A DNA stretch of 60,216 nucleotides, taken from the NCBI RefSeq assembly GCF_947488985.1, contig NZ_CANLBV010000021.1:1-60216 (forward strand). Direction: 5' to 3'. The notes below the pieces were generated by a model, which had not been told where the DNA came from, did no database searches, and worked only from the letters and a program-made list of their open reading frames with translations. Positions 27,703-36,852 of this stretch are shown piece by piece. The first letter of the stretch is position 1; every line of letters starts with the position of its first letter. The position numbers were made by a program, and so were the translations under genes. Source of the DNA: an uncultured Vibrio sp. Lineage in GTDB: Bacteria; Pseudomonadota; Gammaproteobacteria; Enterobacterales; Vibrionaceae.

Positions 27703-27969
27703 ATGGCTCGTACCATTCTGTACACTTACAAAGATGAAGACAAAGAGTTACTGTTTTCAAAGCAAGAACACCGCACCATTCAAGAAGCTGTTGCTGCAGC
27801 TGAAGGAATCGACATTTCTGAATACCTAAAAACCGAGCAGCAGCTTGAGTTGATTTCAGACACTAAAGCTGTTCGCAACTACCAAGATAACTACTTCCGC
27901 AAGCTTGGCTTTACTAAGCTGACGTTGAAGCAAAAAGACAACCTTGGTGTTGGTAAAAAGAAGAAATAG
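27703..27969 (+). CDS. small conserved protein (possibly DUF2960)
   Basis: This is an 88-residue soluble, highly charged protein (MARTILYTYKDEDKEL...), rich in Glu and Lys, ending in KKKK. It includes EAVAAAEGIDISEYLK and YQDNYFRKLGF. The pattern recalls the short gammaproteobacterial family DUF2960, assigned from memory. The ATG at 27703 is preferred over the upstream TTG because TTGGAGAG in front of it is the ribosome site. Strong codon adaptation and a strong terminator suggest good expression. Function is unknown. Confidence 0.8.
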   Translation: MARTILYTYKDEDKELLFSKQEHRTIQEAVAAAEGIDISEYLKTEQQLELISDTKAVRNYQDNYFRKLGFTKLTLKQKDNLGVGKKKK

Positions 27970-27994
27970 CTTCTAGCAAAAAATATTGAACAAT

Positions 27995-28032
27995 AAAAAT
28001 GCCGCAACCTCTTTCGAGATTGCGGCATTTTT
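27995..28032. terminator. bidirectional terminator
   Basis: AAAAATGCCGCAACCTC and GAGATTGCGGCATTTTT form a long stem with T runs on both strands, serving the small gene and the convergent nagK. Confidence 0.92.
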
Positions 28033-28054
28033 GTATCTTTAACTGGCTATTCGC

Positions 28055-28074
28055 TAGGGCGTGTTGACCTTAAA
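28055..28074 (+). repeat. solo copy of the TAGGGCGTGTTGA element end
   Basis: TAGGGCGTGTTGACCTTAAA, same orientation as 27596, lies just beyond the nagK stop codon. No partner end was found. Confidence 0.5.
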
Positions 28075-28082
28075 TAAACGAA

Positions 28083-28991
28083 TTACTTAATGTTAAGGAA
28101 TGCAGCACCACGTACGCCGCCAGAATCACCGTGCTTCGCTTTAATGATCTTAGGACATTTCGCGACAGGCAATAAATGCTTAGGGATACGCTTTGGCATC
28201 TCTTCGTAAATCAGGTCGAAGTTTGAAAGACCGCCACCCAGAGCAACGACATGTGGATCTAGTGTGGTAAATAGGTTTGCGAAGCAGATAGCCAATAGTT
28301 CCATAAAACGGTCTACGTGCTCAGCTGCTTTTGGTTCGCCTTCATTATACGCTTGGATGATTTCGATCGCTTTTTTCTTCTCACCGAAGTAGTGCTCATA
28401 AATCAATTCAAAGCCACGACCTGATAGATAACTATCCAAACAGCCTTTTTTACCGCAGCCACAACTTAGTAGCGGTGCGTTATCACCAAGATGCAGCCAC
28501 GCATCGAGCGGAAGACGCATGTGGCCGACTTCACCGGCTACGTGGTTACGACCGGAAAATACAGCGCCATTGAATACCAGACCGCCGCCGAACCCCGTCC
28601 CTAAAATAAGGCCCGCGACGGAAGGCTCATCTTTAAGTTCGTCGTCCCATGCTTCAGAAAGCGCGAAACAGTTCGCATCGTTTTCAATTTTTACACTGCG
28701 ACCAATCATCGCTTCTAAATCCTTGCGCATTGGCTTGCCGCTTGAAGCGGGTACGTTAACCACCAACATCGTGCCGTCATCCGCATCTTCCATGCCCGGA
28801 AGACCAAGTCCAATTTTGCCTTCGCAAGAGAATTCGCTATCATATTTCTTTATCAAGCCAGCAATCGTATCAAGCAATAGTTGATAGTCATCGGTAGGCG
28901 TTGGAACACGCTCTGTTGCTACTCGCTCAAGTTTCTCATTAAACGCACCAAATTCGATTTTAGTACCGCCAACATCGAAGCCGTAATACAT
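28083..28991 (-). CDS. nagK: N-acetylglucosamine kinase
   Basis: This is a 302-residue ROK-family sugar kinase that phosphorylates GlcNAc recovered from cell wall or chitin. [13 protein letters not shown] is the phosphate-binding start. [14 protein letters not shown] contains the catalytic Asp, and [12 protein letters not shown] follows. The zinc-binding [19 protein letters not shown] is the ROK signature. It is close to E. coli NagK throughout (303 residues there). It is monocistronic. Confidence 0.95.
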   Translation of the reverse strand: MYYGFDVGGTKIEFGAFNEKLERVATERVPTPTDDYQLLLDTIAGLIKKYDSEFSCEGKIGLGLPGMEDADDGTMLVVNVPASSGKPMRKDLEAMIGRSVKIENDANCFALSEAWDDELKDEPSVAGLILGTGFGGGLVFNGAVFSGRNHVAGEVGHMRLPLDAWLHLGDNAPLLSCGCGKKGCLDSYLSGRGFELIYEHYFGEKKKAIEIIQAYNEGEPKAAEHVDRFMELLAICFANLFTTLDPHVVALGGGLSNFDLIYEEMPKRIPKHLLPVAKCPKIIKAKHGDSGGVRGAAFLNIK

Positions 28992-29056
28992 GACATCTCT
29001 CCAATTCTTCCCTAAATTCGGGCAAATAAATTTCTAAATAAAACAGTCAATTTTTA

Positions 29057-29217
29057 ATACCAATCACAGTAAGTAAGTGTTCAGAAATAGCGCAGGAAAA
29101 AGGCTACTCTTTTCAACAAGAAGTTTCGATAAGTGGTTATTCTACAATCAAAATTCTAACGCAGTTATCGAGCGTTTTAACAAGCTAGGGTGACCAATTA
29201 TTGACTACGATTGGTAT
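29057..29217 (+). repeat. intergenic repeat, copy B (intact ends)
   Basis: This 161-bp element is bounded by the 9-bp inverted repeat ATACCAATC / GATTGGTAT. Its interior matches copies A (131-305) and C (30939-31112). It lies in the nagK/tapT gap. No open frame or transposase is present. Confidence 0.85.
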
Positions 29218-29335
29218 AAATCAAACAGCATGTGAGCATTATCCATAACACTCCCCCTACAAACTGTGATGGATAACAAACTTATCTTGCGTTCGAGTTT
29301 GTTTGAACAACAAGTCAGCACAAAGCAGATAAAGG

Positions 29336-30076
29336 TTAGAGAGATCTCTCACTTTTGCTGTGCTCTATGAATGCATTCAGGCTCGGTTTGGTCGGGTCTG
29401 ACTTATAGCGCGTCTTACTTAGCATGTAGCTTTCACGAAATGCTTCAAACCAAAGCTGTAACGTTTTTGCACCCGCCTCTTCACCCGCTTGCTTTAACAC
29501 TAAGCTGGCCACTTCTGCGGTAGAAAGATGTTGGTCATTGTCTGACTTGCGCATCATGTACTGAGAAACAGACTCAGGCTCGATGGATAATACTGGTAAA
29601 TCTTGTAGATACTCGGAGCGTCTAAAGATACGTCTGGCTTCACGCCAACTGCCATCAATGAAAATTAGCAGCAACTTTTTATTCCGTTCTCGTATCTGTG
29701 GAAGGTCTTGAACCACCCGAGTTTTGTCATCGGTATAATCTTCAGGGAAAACAATCACAGGTTGGTATTGCTCATCTTTCAGAACGTCCAACATCTCGGA
29801 GTTGGGTTCAGTGCGATGCCAAAGGTAGACATGACTGTCTTTTACCGTATCTACAATCAAACGACCCGTGTTACTTGGTTTTAATATTTCGTTGTCTGAT
29901 AAGATCAACATAGTCGCGACATTCGTATCGATGTCAGGTTGGTGTTCGCAGATACAGCTGTCTTGTTTGATTTTACAGTATTCACAACGTACCACTTTAC
30001 AGCCGCGCGCATTAAACGGCTTGGTAGAAAGAGACAAGCGATGTTGGTATAGACGGTGAAAAGCGTGGATTCTCAT
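29336..30076 (-). CDS. tapT: tRNA-uridine aminocarboxypropyltransferase TapT (DTW domain)
   Basis: This 246-residue enzyme makes acp3U in tRNA from S-adenosylmethionine. The N-terminal zinc cysteines (CKVVRCEYCKIKQDSCICEH, about 27-46) are clear. KPSNTGRLI, the YQPVIVFPEDY block and the D-x-x-W motif in FIDGSWREARRIF match E. coli YfiP/TapT. It is preceded by no operon partner and is divergent from the hydroxylase gene. Confidence 0.9.
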   Translation of the reverse strand: MRIHAFHRLYQHRLSLSTKPFNARGCKVVRCEYCKIKQDSCICEHQPDIDTNVATMLILSDNEILKPSNTGRLIVDTVKDSHVYLWHRTEPNSEMLDVLKDEQYQPVIVFPEDYTDDKTRVVQDLPQIRERNKKLLLIFIDGSWREARRIFRRSEYLQDLPVLSIEPESVSQYMMRKSDNDQHLSTAEVASLVLKQAGEEAGAKTLQLWFEAFRESYMLSKTRYKSDPTKPSLNAFIEHSKSERSL

Positions 30077-30154
30077 GGATAATAACGATAGATAGCTCTA
30101 GAAAAGTGGCACGATTGTACTTACAGTGGCTAGATAATGATAGAAGGAATTCTT

Positions 30155-30958
30155 ATGCAAGACCCATCGTTGCTTCGCCTGGTTTGTTTTATTGTCGTTT
30201 TTGGTTTGTGTGCGCTTTGGGAATACCGTTTCCCGCGTAAAACACTGACTCAAAATAAGAGGTTTCGCTGGGTAAACAACGTCGCGCTAGTCGCTTTGAA
30301 TAGCTTTCTATTGGCGACTCTAATGCCTATTGCAGCATTCCAAGCGGCGTTCGTTGCACAAGAGAACCAATGGGGTCTGTTCAATACCCTGTCACTTCCT
30401 AAAGAACTCACCATTCTGATCTGTGTGCTGCTGTTAGATTTCGCTATTTACCTGCAGCACATGCTGTTTCACCGGGTTCCTTGGCTATGGAAGTTACATC
30501 GAGTTCACCATGCAGACCTAGATATCGATGTCACAACCGGTACTCGTTTTCACCCTATTGAGATGATTCTTTCAATGCTCATCAAAGTGAGTTTGGTGAT
30601 CGCACTCGGCGTTCCTGCGATAGCTGTCGTGATATTTGAAATTGTTCTGAATGCCAGTGCGATGTTTAATCATAGCAATGCGCGCCTGCCGCTGTGGGTG
30701 GACAAGCAGTTAAGAAAGGTGATTGTAACGCCAGACATGCACCGCGTTCATCATTCGGTGATAGTGAAAGAAACACACTCAAATTTTGGTTTTTTCTTTT
30801 CTGTGTGGGACATCGGCTTTAACACCTATCGAGACCAACCAAAGCTTGGTCACGATAACGTTCTGATTGGCATTCCAGAGATAAAAGATGCGAAAGAGCA
30901 GCGACTGGATAAGTTGCTCACACAGCCGTTTAGGTATAATACTAATCGTCGTAAATAA
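30155..30958 (+). CDS. sterol desaturase / fatty acid hydroxylase family membrane protein
   Basis: This is an integral membrane di-iron enzyme of about 267 residues. The histidine clusters are HMLFHRVPWLWKLHRVHH near residue 105, FNHSN near 172 and HRVHHS near 195. It has four or so hydrophobic segments. The substrate cannot be deduced; lipid or carotenoid-like substrates are known in the family. The ATG at 30155, with AAGGA six bases upstream, is preferred over 30137. The last codons and the stop lie inside repeat copy C, which starts at about 30939. Confidence 0.85.
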   Translation: MQDPSLLRLVCFIVVFGLCALWEYRFPRKTLTQNKRFRWVNNVALVALNSFLLATLMPIAAFQAAFVAQENQWGLFNTLSLPKELTILICVLLLDFAIYLQHMLFHRVPWLWKLHRVHHADLDIDVTTGTRFHPIEMILSMLIKVSLVIALGVPAIAVVIFEIVLNASAMFNHSNARLPLWVDKQLRKVIVTPDMHRVHHSVIVKETHSNFGFFFSVWDIGFNTYRDQPKLGHDNVLIGIPEIKDAKEQRLDKLLTQPFRYNTNRRK

Positions 30959-31112
30959 CTTGTCACCCTAGCTTGTTAAAACGCTCGATAACTGCGTTAG
31001 ATTTTTTAATTGTAGAATAACTACTTATCGAAAATTATTGTCGAAATGAGCCGTCTTGCTTCTCAAGTTTTTCCTGGGTTATTTCTGCTCTCTTACTTAC
31101 TGTGATTGGTAT
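30939..31112 (-). repeat. intergenic repeat, copy C, overlapping a gene end
   Basis: This copy is inverted relative to A and B, bounded by ATACTAATC (30939) and GATTGGTAT (31104-31112). Aligned to copy B, its left end reads ATACTAATCGTCGTAAATAA against ATACCAATCGTAGTCAATAA. So the repeat covers the final codons and stop of the upstream hydroxylase gene. Confidence 0.85.
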
Positions 31113-31114
31113 AA

Positions 31115-31150
31115 CAAAAAATAAAAGGCAGAGTCTCAAGCGCTGCCTCT
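31115..31150 (-). terminator. probable terminator of the second MCP gene
   Basis: On the minus strand AGAGGCAG, a short loop and CTCTGCCTTTTATTTTTT form an imperfect hairpin with T tract, 50 bases after the stop. Confidence 0.6.
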
Positions 31151-31203
31151 GGTTGACGCTATTTTACTCGATAAAATGACCAATAATTATGAATAGTCCG
31201 ATT

Positions 31204-33258
31204 CTATTTTTCTGCGCCAAATTGGTACTTGTGAAGCATCGCTTGTTGATGGCCTGCTATTTCGGCGACTTGCTCTGAACTTTTGATCATCGATTCAAGC
31301 TGCAACTTGGTATTTTCACCCTGCTCCGAAACGTGTGTGATAGAGCGCGTTACATCAACTGTTGCACGCGCTTGTTGCTCTGTCGCGACCATAATTTGTT
31401 CAACGCGGCCTTTGATTTGGCTAATTGAGACTTCGATTTTTTCAAAGGCTTGTTTAACGTCACCACTGGTTTGCAGTGCACTCGCCATTTCACTTCGTGA
31501 TTCAGTCACAGACGTCCGCGAGCGATCAGCCGCCGCCACCAGCTCATTCATCATATTACGAATATTGGTCGTCTGTTGCGAGGTGCCACTGGCTAATTTT
31601 CGAACCTCATCGGCAACAACCGCAAAACCTCGACCTTGCTCTCCTGCCCGTGCCGCTTCAATGGCCGCATTCAGAGCCAACAGGTTGGTATTTTCCGCGA
31701 TACCACTGATCACATCGACCATTTCTCGTATCTGCTTGACTCGACTATCGAGATCGGCCATTGATGCTTCGTTAATGCTAAGAGACTTCTCCAAAGCTTG
31801 CAATCGTTGTTGGTTCAGGCCGACAACCTGACTGCCCGCAGCGGACTCATCTTCTGCGGCCTCTGCATCGTCGTTGGATGCGTTAGAAATACGCGCAATT
31901 TCACCAATGGAAGCTTCAAGCTCAGTAATTGTGGTGATCATATTCTGCAATGATTCATTCTGCTCATTTAAGCTTGAATTGGTTTTTTCTGCCGCGTCAT
32001 GGCTCACTTCAGCCGTCTGGTACAGTGTTTCACTGTTGCGTGTCACCAAACGAACAGAGTCTGCTGTTGAATCAACGACAGTATTGAGCTTTGAAGTAAT
32101 AACCTGTAACTCTAGTGGTCCGCGTAGATCATTTTGCAGAGAGAAATCGTGCTCAGCGAGTAAACTCAATTGCTGAGTGATATTATTCAGGCCTTTATTC
32201 ATCCAGCGGCGTAGCGTTATCCAGGAAATCACGATGATCAATGCGATCACCAAGCTACTAATCAGTAATACGCGATCAATGCTAGTAATGGTTTGATTGA
32301 CCACCAGCTCACTCTCGTCAATCAGTAGTGAAGCGGTCGAAGACAGCTCGTTCAGTGTATTGATAAGGGTATTAGCTAAGGTAATCACTTGTGCGAGGTT
32401 CAGCTCTTGCTGCTTAGCCAGCTCTAGTTTCAGGAGAATGTGCTTGATTACCCCTTGTTCGGTAAAGCCCTCTTTCACCATTTGGTAAGGTGTTGTTAAA
32501 CTGGCGAATTCAGCAATGTCTGGATGCCAATCTGCAAAATCACTGTAAGCCAAGTTAAGCCCTGCGATACGGTTTCTCAACTGGCGGTATTCATCTTGTG
32601 CTTTACCCACGTCAGATTGCATCATCAACATCAAGAAAGTATTGGCCATCGCTGACGCACTGGATGTGAATCGGTTAGCAGCATCACTCGCTTCTGGGTT
32701 GTCTTCGACCAAGAAGGAGCTAATTCGATTCATTTCAGGCCCAATAGATCCAACACCGTAACGAAACTCGCTGATTTTACTGTCGATGAGATTCTGGGTA
32801 CTTTGAATGTCAATTTGCGCCAACAGTACTGTGTGGGTCACTTGTTGCAGTTGCGCCATATCATCTATCAGGCTTTGCTTTTGCTCTAATGAAATCGCAT
32901 CAGGAAAAGACTGAGAGATAAAAAGTAACTGCTCTAGCGTGCTCTTACTCTCTTTGGCAAGTTGATCGATAGAAGCCCTAATCGCATTCAGTGCCTCTAG
33001 GTCCGTTGATTGTGTGCTGTAAGTCAGCAGTTTGACTTGCTCTAACACGCTCTGCGTTAATTGAGCATTATGCAGTGCGAGCGGCAGTGCTTGTTCTGAT
33101 AAAGCATCGAAATGGCCTCCTACTCGATCAACCCCTCTGATACTGACCATAGATAGAAAACTGACAAGCAATAGAATCGAGATAAATACAGCACTAACGG
33201 TTTGAATGAGCGAGAATGTATAACGTGAGGGGTTTAGTGGTAAACTTGTGTCAGGCAT
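31204..33258 (-). CDS. methyl-accepting chemotaxis protein
   Basis: This is a 684-residue transducer. TM1 lies at about 18-38, with a long helical periplasmic domain (about 39-325). TM2 is near 327-345, followed by a divergent HAMP. The signalling domain has the tip [33 protein letters not shown] near 535-567. There is no CheR tether. The ligand is unknown. It is divergent from the NlpC/P60 lipoprotein gene, separated by about 100 bases. Confidence 0.93.
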   Translation of the reverse strand: MPDTSLPLNPSRYTFSLIQTVSAVFISILLLVSFLSMVSIRGVDRVGGHFDALSEQALPLALHNAQLTQSVLEQVKLLTYSTQSTDLEALNAIRASIDQLAKESKSTLEQLLFISQSFPDAISLEQKQSLIDDMAQLQQVTHTVLLAQIDIQSTQNLIDSKISEFRYGVGSIGPEMNRISSFLVEDNPEASDAANRFTSSASAMANTFLMLMMQSDVGKAQDEYRQLRNRIAGLNLAYSDFADWHPDIAEFASLTTPYQMVKEGFTEQGVIKHILLKLELAKQQELNLAQVITLANTLINTLNELSSTASLLIDESELVVNQTITSIDRVLLISSLVIALIIVISWITLRRWMNKGLNNITQQLSLLAEHDFSLQNDLRGPLELQVITSKLNTVVDSTADSVRLVTRNSETLYQTAEVSHDAAEKTNSSLNEQNESLQNMITTITELEASIGEIARISNASNDDAEAAEDESAAGSQVVGLNQQRLQALEKSLSINEASMADLDSRVKQIREMVDVISGIAENTNLLALNAAIEAARAGEQGRGFAVVADEVRKLASGTSQQTTNIRNMMNELVAAADRSRTSVTESRSEMASALQTSGDVKQAFEKIEVSISQIKGRVEQIMVATEQQARATVDVTRSITHVSEQGENTKLQLESMIKSSEQVAEIAGHQQAMLHKYQFGAEK

Positions 33259-33364
33259 GTAAGGTCCAATTTGACGACGAAAAAGAGAAATCCTTTAGTT
33301 GTTCGGTATACTAGAAGCCCTTGATTACATTTTTATTTCAGTTTTTTTGTCAAACGAGTTACGC

Positions 33365-33850
33365 ATGAAATTAAGAAAAGTGCTGACAGTGACCATGATG
33401 TACACCACATTGGCAGCATGCAGCTCAGCACCGCCTTCGTCTGAGTTGAATCAAGCGAAACAACAGCCTCTATCAAGATCTGAACAATTAACGACCCATG
33501 CGTATATGAATGTCTATGAGCAGTGGAAAGGCGTACCTTATCATTTTGGTGGGACATCATTTAGAGGAGTGGACTGCTCCGCGTTTGTTCAAATTGCCGT
33601 GCAAAATGCAACGCAACAAGCACTGCCAAGAACGACAAAAGATCAAAGTAAACAAGGTGTCGAAGTTGCTTATAGTCATGCTATCAGTGGCGATTTGGTT
33701 TTTTTCAAAACGTCACCACGAGTGAGACATGTCGGTGTCTATTTGGGTAACCACCAATTTCTACATGCGTCGACATCGAAAGGTGTCATTATATCGAGGT
33801 TGGATAACCCCTATTGGGCTTCCAAATTTTGGCAATTTAGGCGTTTATAG
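33365..33850 (+). CDS. NlpC/P60 family lipoprotein, putative cell-wall endopeptidase
   Basis: This is a protein of about 161 residues. The internal ATG at 33365 is chosen because it starts a lipoprotein signal, MKLRKVLTVTMMYTTLAAC (lipobox LAAC). The NlpC/P60 domain has catalytic Cys in GVDCSAFVQ, His in RHVGVYLGN and the third polar residue near HASTSKGVI. It resembles MepS/Spr-type DD- or LD-endopeptidases that open peptidoglycan cross-links. The earlier ATG-containing extension from 33299 would destroy the signal peptide. Confidence 0.88.
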   Translation: MKLRKVLTVTMMYTTLAACSSAPPSSELNQAKQQPLSRSEQLTTHAYMNVYEQWKGVPYHFGGTSFRGVDCSAFVQIAVQNATQQALPRTTKDQSKQGVEVAYSHAISGDLVFFKTSPRVRHVGVYLGNHQFLHASTSKGVIISRLDNPYWASKFWQFRRL

Positions 33851-33918
33851 CGATATGTTGCACGTTCTCTGCTAGTTTTATAAGTCTAAGTAAGCGTGCA
33901 TGATGCGACAGTGGGAAC

Positions 33919-34263
33919 CTAGTCGTATTTGGCAACGGCCGTATCAAACAGATTTTTCACTAAAGCAATATATTCATCCAAAAAGACTATTTGCTCATTG
34001 GTTGCTTTCTTAGCCCATACACCGGCCAACACTTCACCTAAATCCGCCATCACCGCATCCGCTTCTTTTAATAATTGAAAACGAACGCTCGAATGCAGCT
34101 CAGGATTTTGCTCGAAAATCGCCATAATGTTGGTTGAAATCATGTCAGTGATGATGTCTTCAATACTCTCATTGCCTGTATCACCATTACTATTAGTGAA
34201 AATACTCAGATTAAATGAAAGGTGCTCGATTAAGGCTAAATAACCATCGGTTTCTACAACCAC
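33919..34263 (-). CDS. DUF3802 family protein
   Basis: This 114-residue acidic, helical, soluble protein starts at GTG 34263, which follows CGGAG with eight bases of spacing. The block ESIEDIITDMISTNIMAIFEQNP and the later VWAKKATNEQIVFLDEY match the DUF3802 family seen in vibrios (from memory). Function is unknown, and no operon partner is present. Confidence 0.75.
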   Translation of the reverse strand: MVVETDGYLALIEHLSFNLSIFTNSNGDTGNESIEDIITDMISTNIMAIFEQNPELHSSVRFQLLKEADAVMADLGEVLAGVWAKKATNEQIVFLDEYIALVKNLFDTAVAKYD

Positions 34264-34681
34264 AATAAATCTCCGTTTACGCTCTAGAGCATATTTAATT
34301 CTTATTTGCCTAATACTATGTAAATGGAGCGATTTGTCATCACTTAATTGCTAAATAATTGATTAAAATAGCTCTAATGAGAGCTTAATGGCGCTTTCAA
34401 ATGGAAACACAATCCATACCCAGTCACTGCGACATACCAAGTTATCCAACTCAAACCCATTTCGATTAAGAATGCCATTTCACCATCTTGAAATTGTACT
34501 TTATGTTTGCTTTTCAATGAGTTTGAAACCGCTCAATGTCACAAATCAACGAATTTATCGATATTGAATTATGCAAGAACCAAGAACATTGACCAATGCG
34601 TCTATAAATTACTCAGATTTATCCTAAACTATTGCTAATAAACAGGCAGTAATTCAATCCAACAGTCTTTGAGGGTTTCCT
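34264..34681. other. gene-free divergent region
   Basis: About 420 AT-rich bases separate the DUF3802-like gene and the fructosamine kinase gene. Beyond the promoters both must have, I see no repeat, hairpin or frame worth naming. Confidence 0.4.
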
Positions 34682-35548
34682 ATGTGGCAGGCCATTTCTC
34701 AACAGCTTTCTGACACACTTTTGTTCAATTTCCAGATCACCGAACGTACTAAAGTGTCCGGAGGTGAAATTAACGATTGCTATATGATCAGCGATGGTAA
34801 TGAACGTTACTTTGTTAAGGTGAATCAGCGTGAATTTCTGCCTAAGTTTGAGATTGAAGCTGAGAACCTGAGTCTACTTAGAGAAACTTGCAGCGTTTTC
34901 GTACCAGAGCTGGTGTTGATTGGGCAAACCAAAGAGTGCTCGTTTATTATACTCAATTACTTGGCAACCAAACCGCTTGCAACAGGCAATAACAGCTTTG
35001 ACTTTGGCGTGCAACTCGCGATGCTTCACCAATGGGGCGAGCAAAAAGAGTTTGGGTACGATCAAGACAACTACATCGGCAGTACCCTTCAACCCAACCC
35101 TTGGCATAAGAAATGGGGGCGTTTTTTCTCAGAGCAACGCATTGGTTTCCAGTTGCAACTGCTGAAGGAGAAAGGCATTGAATTTGGCAATATTGATGAA
35201 ATCGTCGATATCGTCAACATGCAACTTTCCGGACATAACCCTCGACCTTCTTTGCTTCATGGTGATCTTTGGCACGGTAATGTCGCTAACTCTGCCTTTG
35301 GTCCCATCTGTTATGATCCTGCTTGCTATTGGGGGGATCATGAATGTGATTTAGCGTTAACTGAATTATTTCAAGGGTTCCCACAAGAATTTTATGACGG
35401 CTACCAAAGCGTCAGTCCACTAGACGTTGGCTATAATGATCGTAAAGACGTTTACAACTTGTACCATCTTCTTAATCACTGCAATCAATTTGGTGGCAAG
35501 TACTTAGCACAAACAGAGGCATGCATTAAGAAGATACTGGCTGTTTAG
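34682..35548 (+). CDS. fructosamine/ketosamine kinase family protein
   Basis: This 288-residue kinase has the aminoglycoside-phosphotransferase-like fold. KVSGGEINDCYMISDG near residue 23 and the nucleotide-binding YFVKVNQ lie in the N-lobe. LLHGDLWHGNVANS (the catalytic HGDLW-x-GN loop) and CYDPACYWGDHECDLALTELFQGF (metal-binding DPA) lie in the C-lobe. Family members phosphorylate sugar-derived adducts on proteins or small amines (deglycation). This is the bacterial YniA-like type. It is monocistronic. Confidence 0.92.
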   Translation: MWQAISQQLSDTLLFNFQITERTKVSGGEINDCYMISDGNERYFVKVNQREFLPKFEIEAENLSLLRETCSVFVPELVLIGQTKECSFIILNYLATKPLATGNNSFDFGVQLAMLHQWGEQKEFGYDQDNYIGSTLQPNPWHKKWGRFFSEQRIGFQLQLLKEKGIEFGNIDEIVDIVNMQLSGHNPRPSLLHGDLWHGNVANSAFGPICYDPACYWGDHECDLALTELFQGFPQEFYDGYQSVSPLDVGYNDRKDVYNLYHLLNHCNQFGGKYLAQTEACIKKILAV

Positions 35549-35562
35549 TATCAATGAACAGT

Positions 35563-35633
35563 ATTACCAATTAACAGCGATTTACTAGGAACGATATAGC
35601 TCAACGATCGATTTAACCGACTACGATTGGTAT
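35563..35633. repeat. possible short derivative of the ATACCAATC repeat
   Basis: ATTACCAATTAACAG at the left and GACTACGATTGGTAT at the right resemble the termini of copies B and C. The 71-bp interior has no clear similarity, so this could be an internally deleted or unrelated relic. Confidence 0.35.
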
Positions 35634-35657
35634 CAGTTACAGTGAGGAGAGTTCGCC

Positions 35658-35861
35658 ATGCGTAAATACACAGAGAAACATGTCTCCTGCCCGCATTGTG
35701 GGCATGCCATCAGCATAACGCTTGATGCTTCTAACGGAAGCCAAGATTTCTACGACGATTGTCCAGCATGTTGCAATGCTATTCACCTCGACATGCAGGT
35801 CGACGAAGTCAGAGACAGGATCAATTTGTCGATTGATGCGGACGATGAACAAGTCTTCTGA
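35658..35861 (+). CDS. CPXCG-motif cysteine-rich protein
   Basis: This is a 67-residue zinc-ribbon-like protein. The two knuckles are SCPHCGHAI (C-P-x-C-G) and DDCPACCNAI. The middle DGSQDFYDDC pattern and an acidic tail are typical of the widespread small 'CPXCG' family of unknown function. ATG follows GAGGAGAGTTCGCC, a strong ribosome site. Confidence 0.88.
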   Translation: MRKYTEKHVSCPHCGHAISITLDASNGSQDFYDDCPACCNAIHLDMQVDEVRDRINLSIDADDEQVF

Positions 35862-35967
35862 CCTGTGATCCGTTGGTGATTTAAGCTAGGCAACGCACTA
35901 ACGATATAAAGTGCTAACGATATAAAAATACGCACGATGTAAACACTATCAAAGCGACCGAATACCC

Positions 35968-35991
35968 AAAAGAGCACCCAGGGTGCTCTTT
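35968..35991. terminator. bidirectional terminator
   Basis: AAAGAGCACC and GGTGCTCTTT form a perfect stem with a three-base loop, between the CPXCG gene and ribE. Confidence 0.75.
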
Positions 35992-36076
35992 AGATGAGTG
36001 CGACGTTAATTTAACACTCGGCTTTATTTATCGCGTATTTATAGAATCAACACCCTATTAATAAACCAAGAGTAAT

Positions 36077-36691
36077 CTAACCCAGTTTTTGGTTTGCTAA
36101 TACACGTTCAACCGTATCAACAATGGCTTGTGTTTGAGGATCAAACTCAATGTTTACTTGGTCGCCTACTTCACGGCCGCCAAACAGAGTGCGATTCAGC
36201 GTTTCTGGGATCAGGTGTACAGAGAAACGGTTCTCTTCCACTTCGCCAATTGTCAATGAACAACCATCAACGCCGATGTAGCCCTTGCTCAACACATACT
36301 TCATTGAGTCTTGAGGCAGCTCAAACCAAAGCGTGCGGTTGTTTTCTGTCTTAATCACATCAACAAGATTAGCCACCAGAGTAATGTGACCAGACATGCT
36401 ATGCCCGCCAATTTCGTCACCAAACTTAGCTGCACGCTCAACATTCACTTTGTCACCAATATTCAGCTGGCCTAAGTTCGTCAATCGCAATGTCGCTTGC
36501 ATTAAATCAAAAGCAATCTGGTTACCTGAAATTTCCGTTACCGTTAAGCAACAACCGTTATGAGCGACTGAAGCACCAATTGCTAAGCCATTAATCATTT
36601 CATCCGATAATTCAATAATATGGGTTTGAAAGTGCTCTTTTTTGTTAATTGCAACCAGCGTTGCCATACCCTGAACGATACCTGTAAACAT
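36077..36691 (-). CDS. ribE: riboflavin synthase, alpha chain
   Basis: This is a riboflavin synthase of about 204 residues that dismutates 6,7-dimethyl-8-ribityllumazine. It has the two tandem lumazine-binding barrels: [13 protein letters not shown] with [13 protein letters not shown], and GGHSMSGHI with [11 protein letters not shown]. The ATG at 36691 is the true start, because MFTGIVQ is the invariant N-terminus and AGGA lies seven bases before it. The longer frame to 36718 is spurious. It is divergent from norM. No RFN riboswitch was seen here. Confidence 0.95.
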   Translation of the reverse strand: MFTGIVQGMATLVAINKKEHFQTHIIELSDEMINGLAIGASVAHNGCCLTVTEISGNQIAFDLMQATLRLTNLGQLNIGDKVNVERAAKFGDEIGGHSMSGHITLVANLVDVIKTENNRTLWFELPQDSMKYVLSKGYIGVDGCSLTIGEVEENRFSVHLIPETLNRTLFGGREVGDQVNIEFDPQTQAIVDTVERVLANQKLG

Positions 36692-36852
36692 AAGTTTCCT
36701 ATTTGCTGTTTTAGTCACATTTTTTCATAGCAGTTATTGTGACATTTCTTTATGATTCGTCCAGTGGAAGCTTAAGCGCTATACCTCTGTTCCCTTCAGA
36801 ATGCCCATTCCTACACTATTATTCTCATTATCTCTCTTATTTGGAGTTATTT

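Noticed and set aside
36692..36852. Possible FMN (RFN) riboswitch between ribE and norM
   Set aside because: The conserved RFN helices could not be recognised. The gap is too short, and both genes have simple ribosome sites close to their starts.
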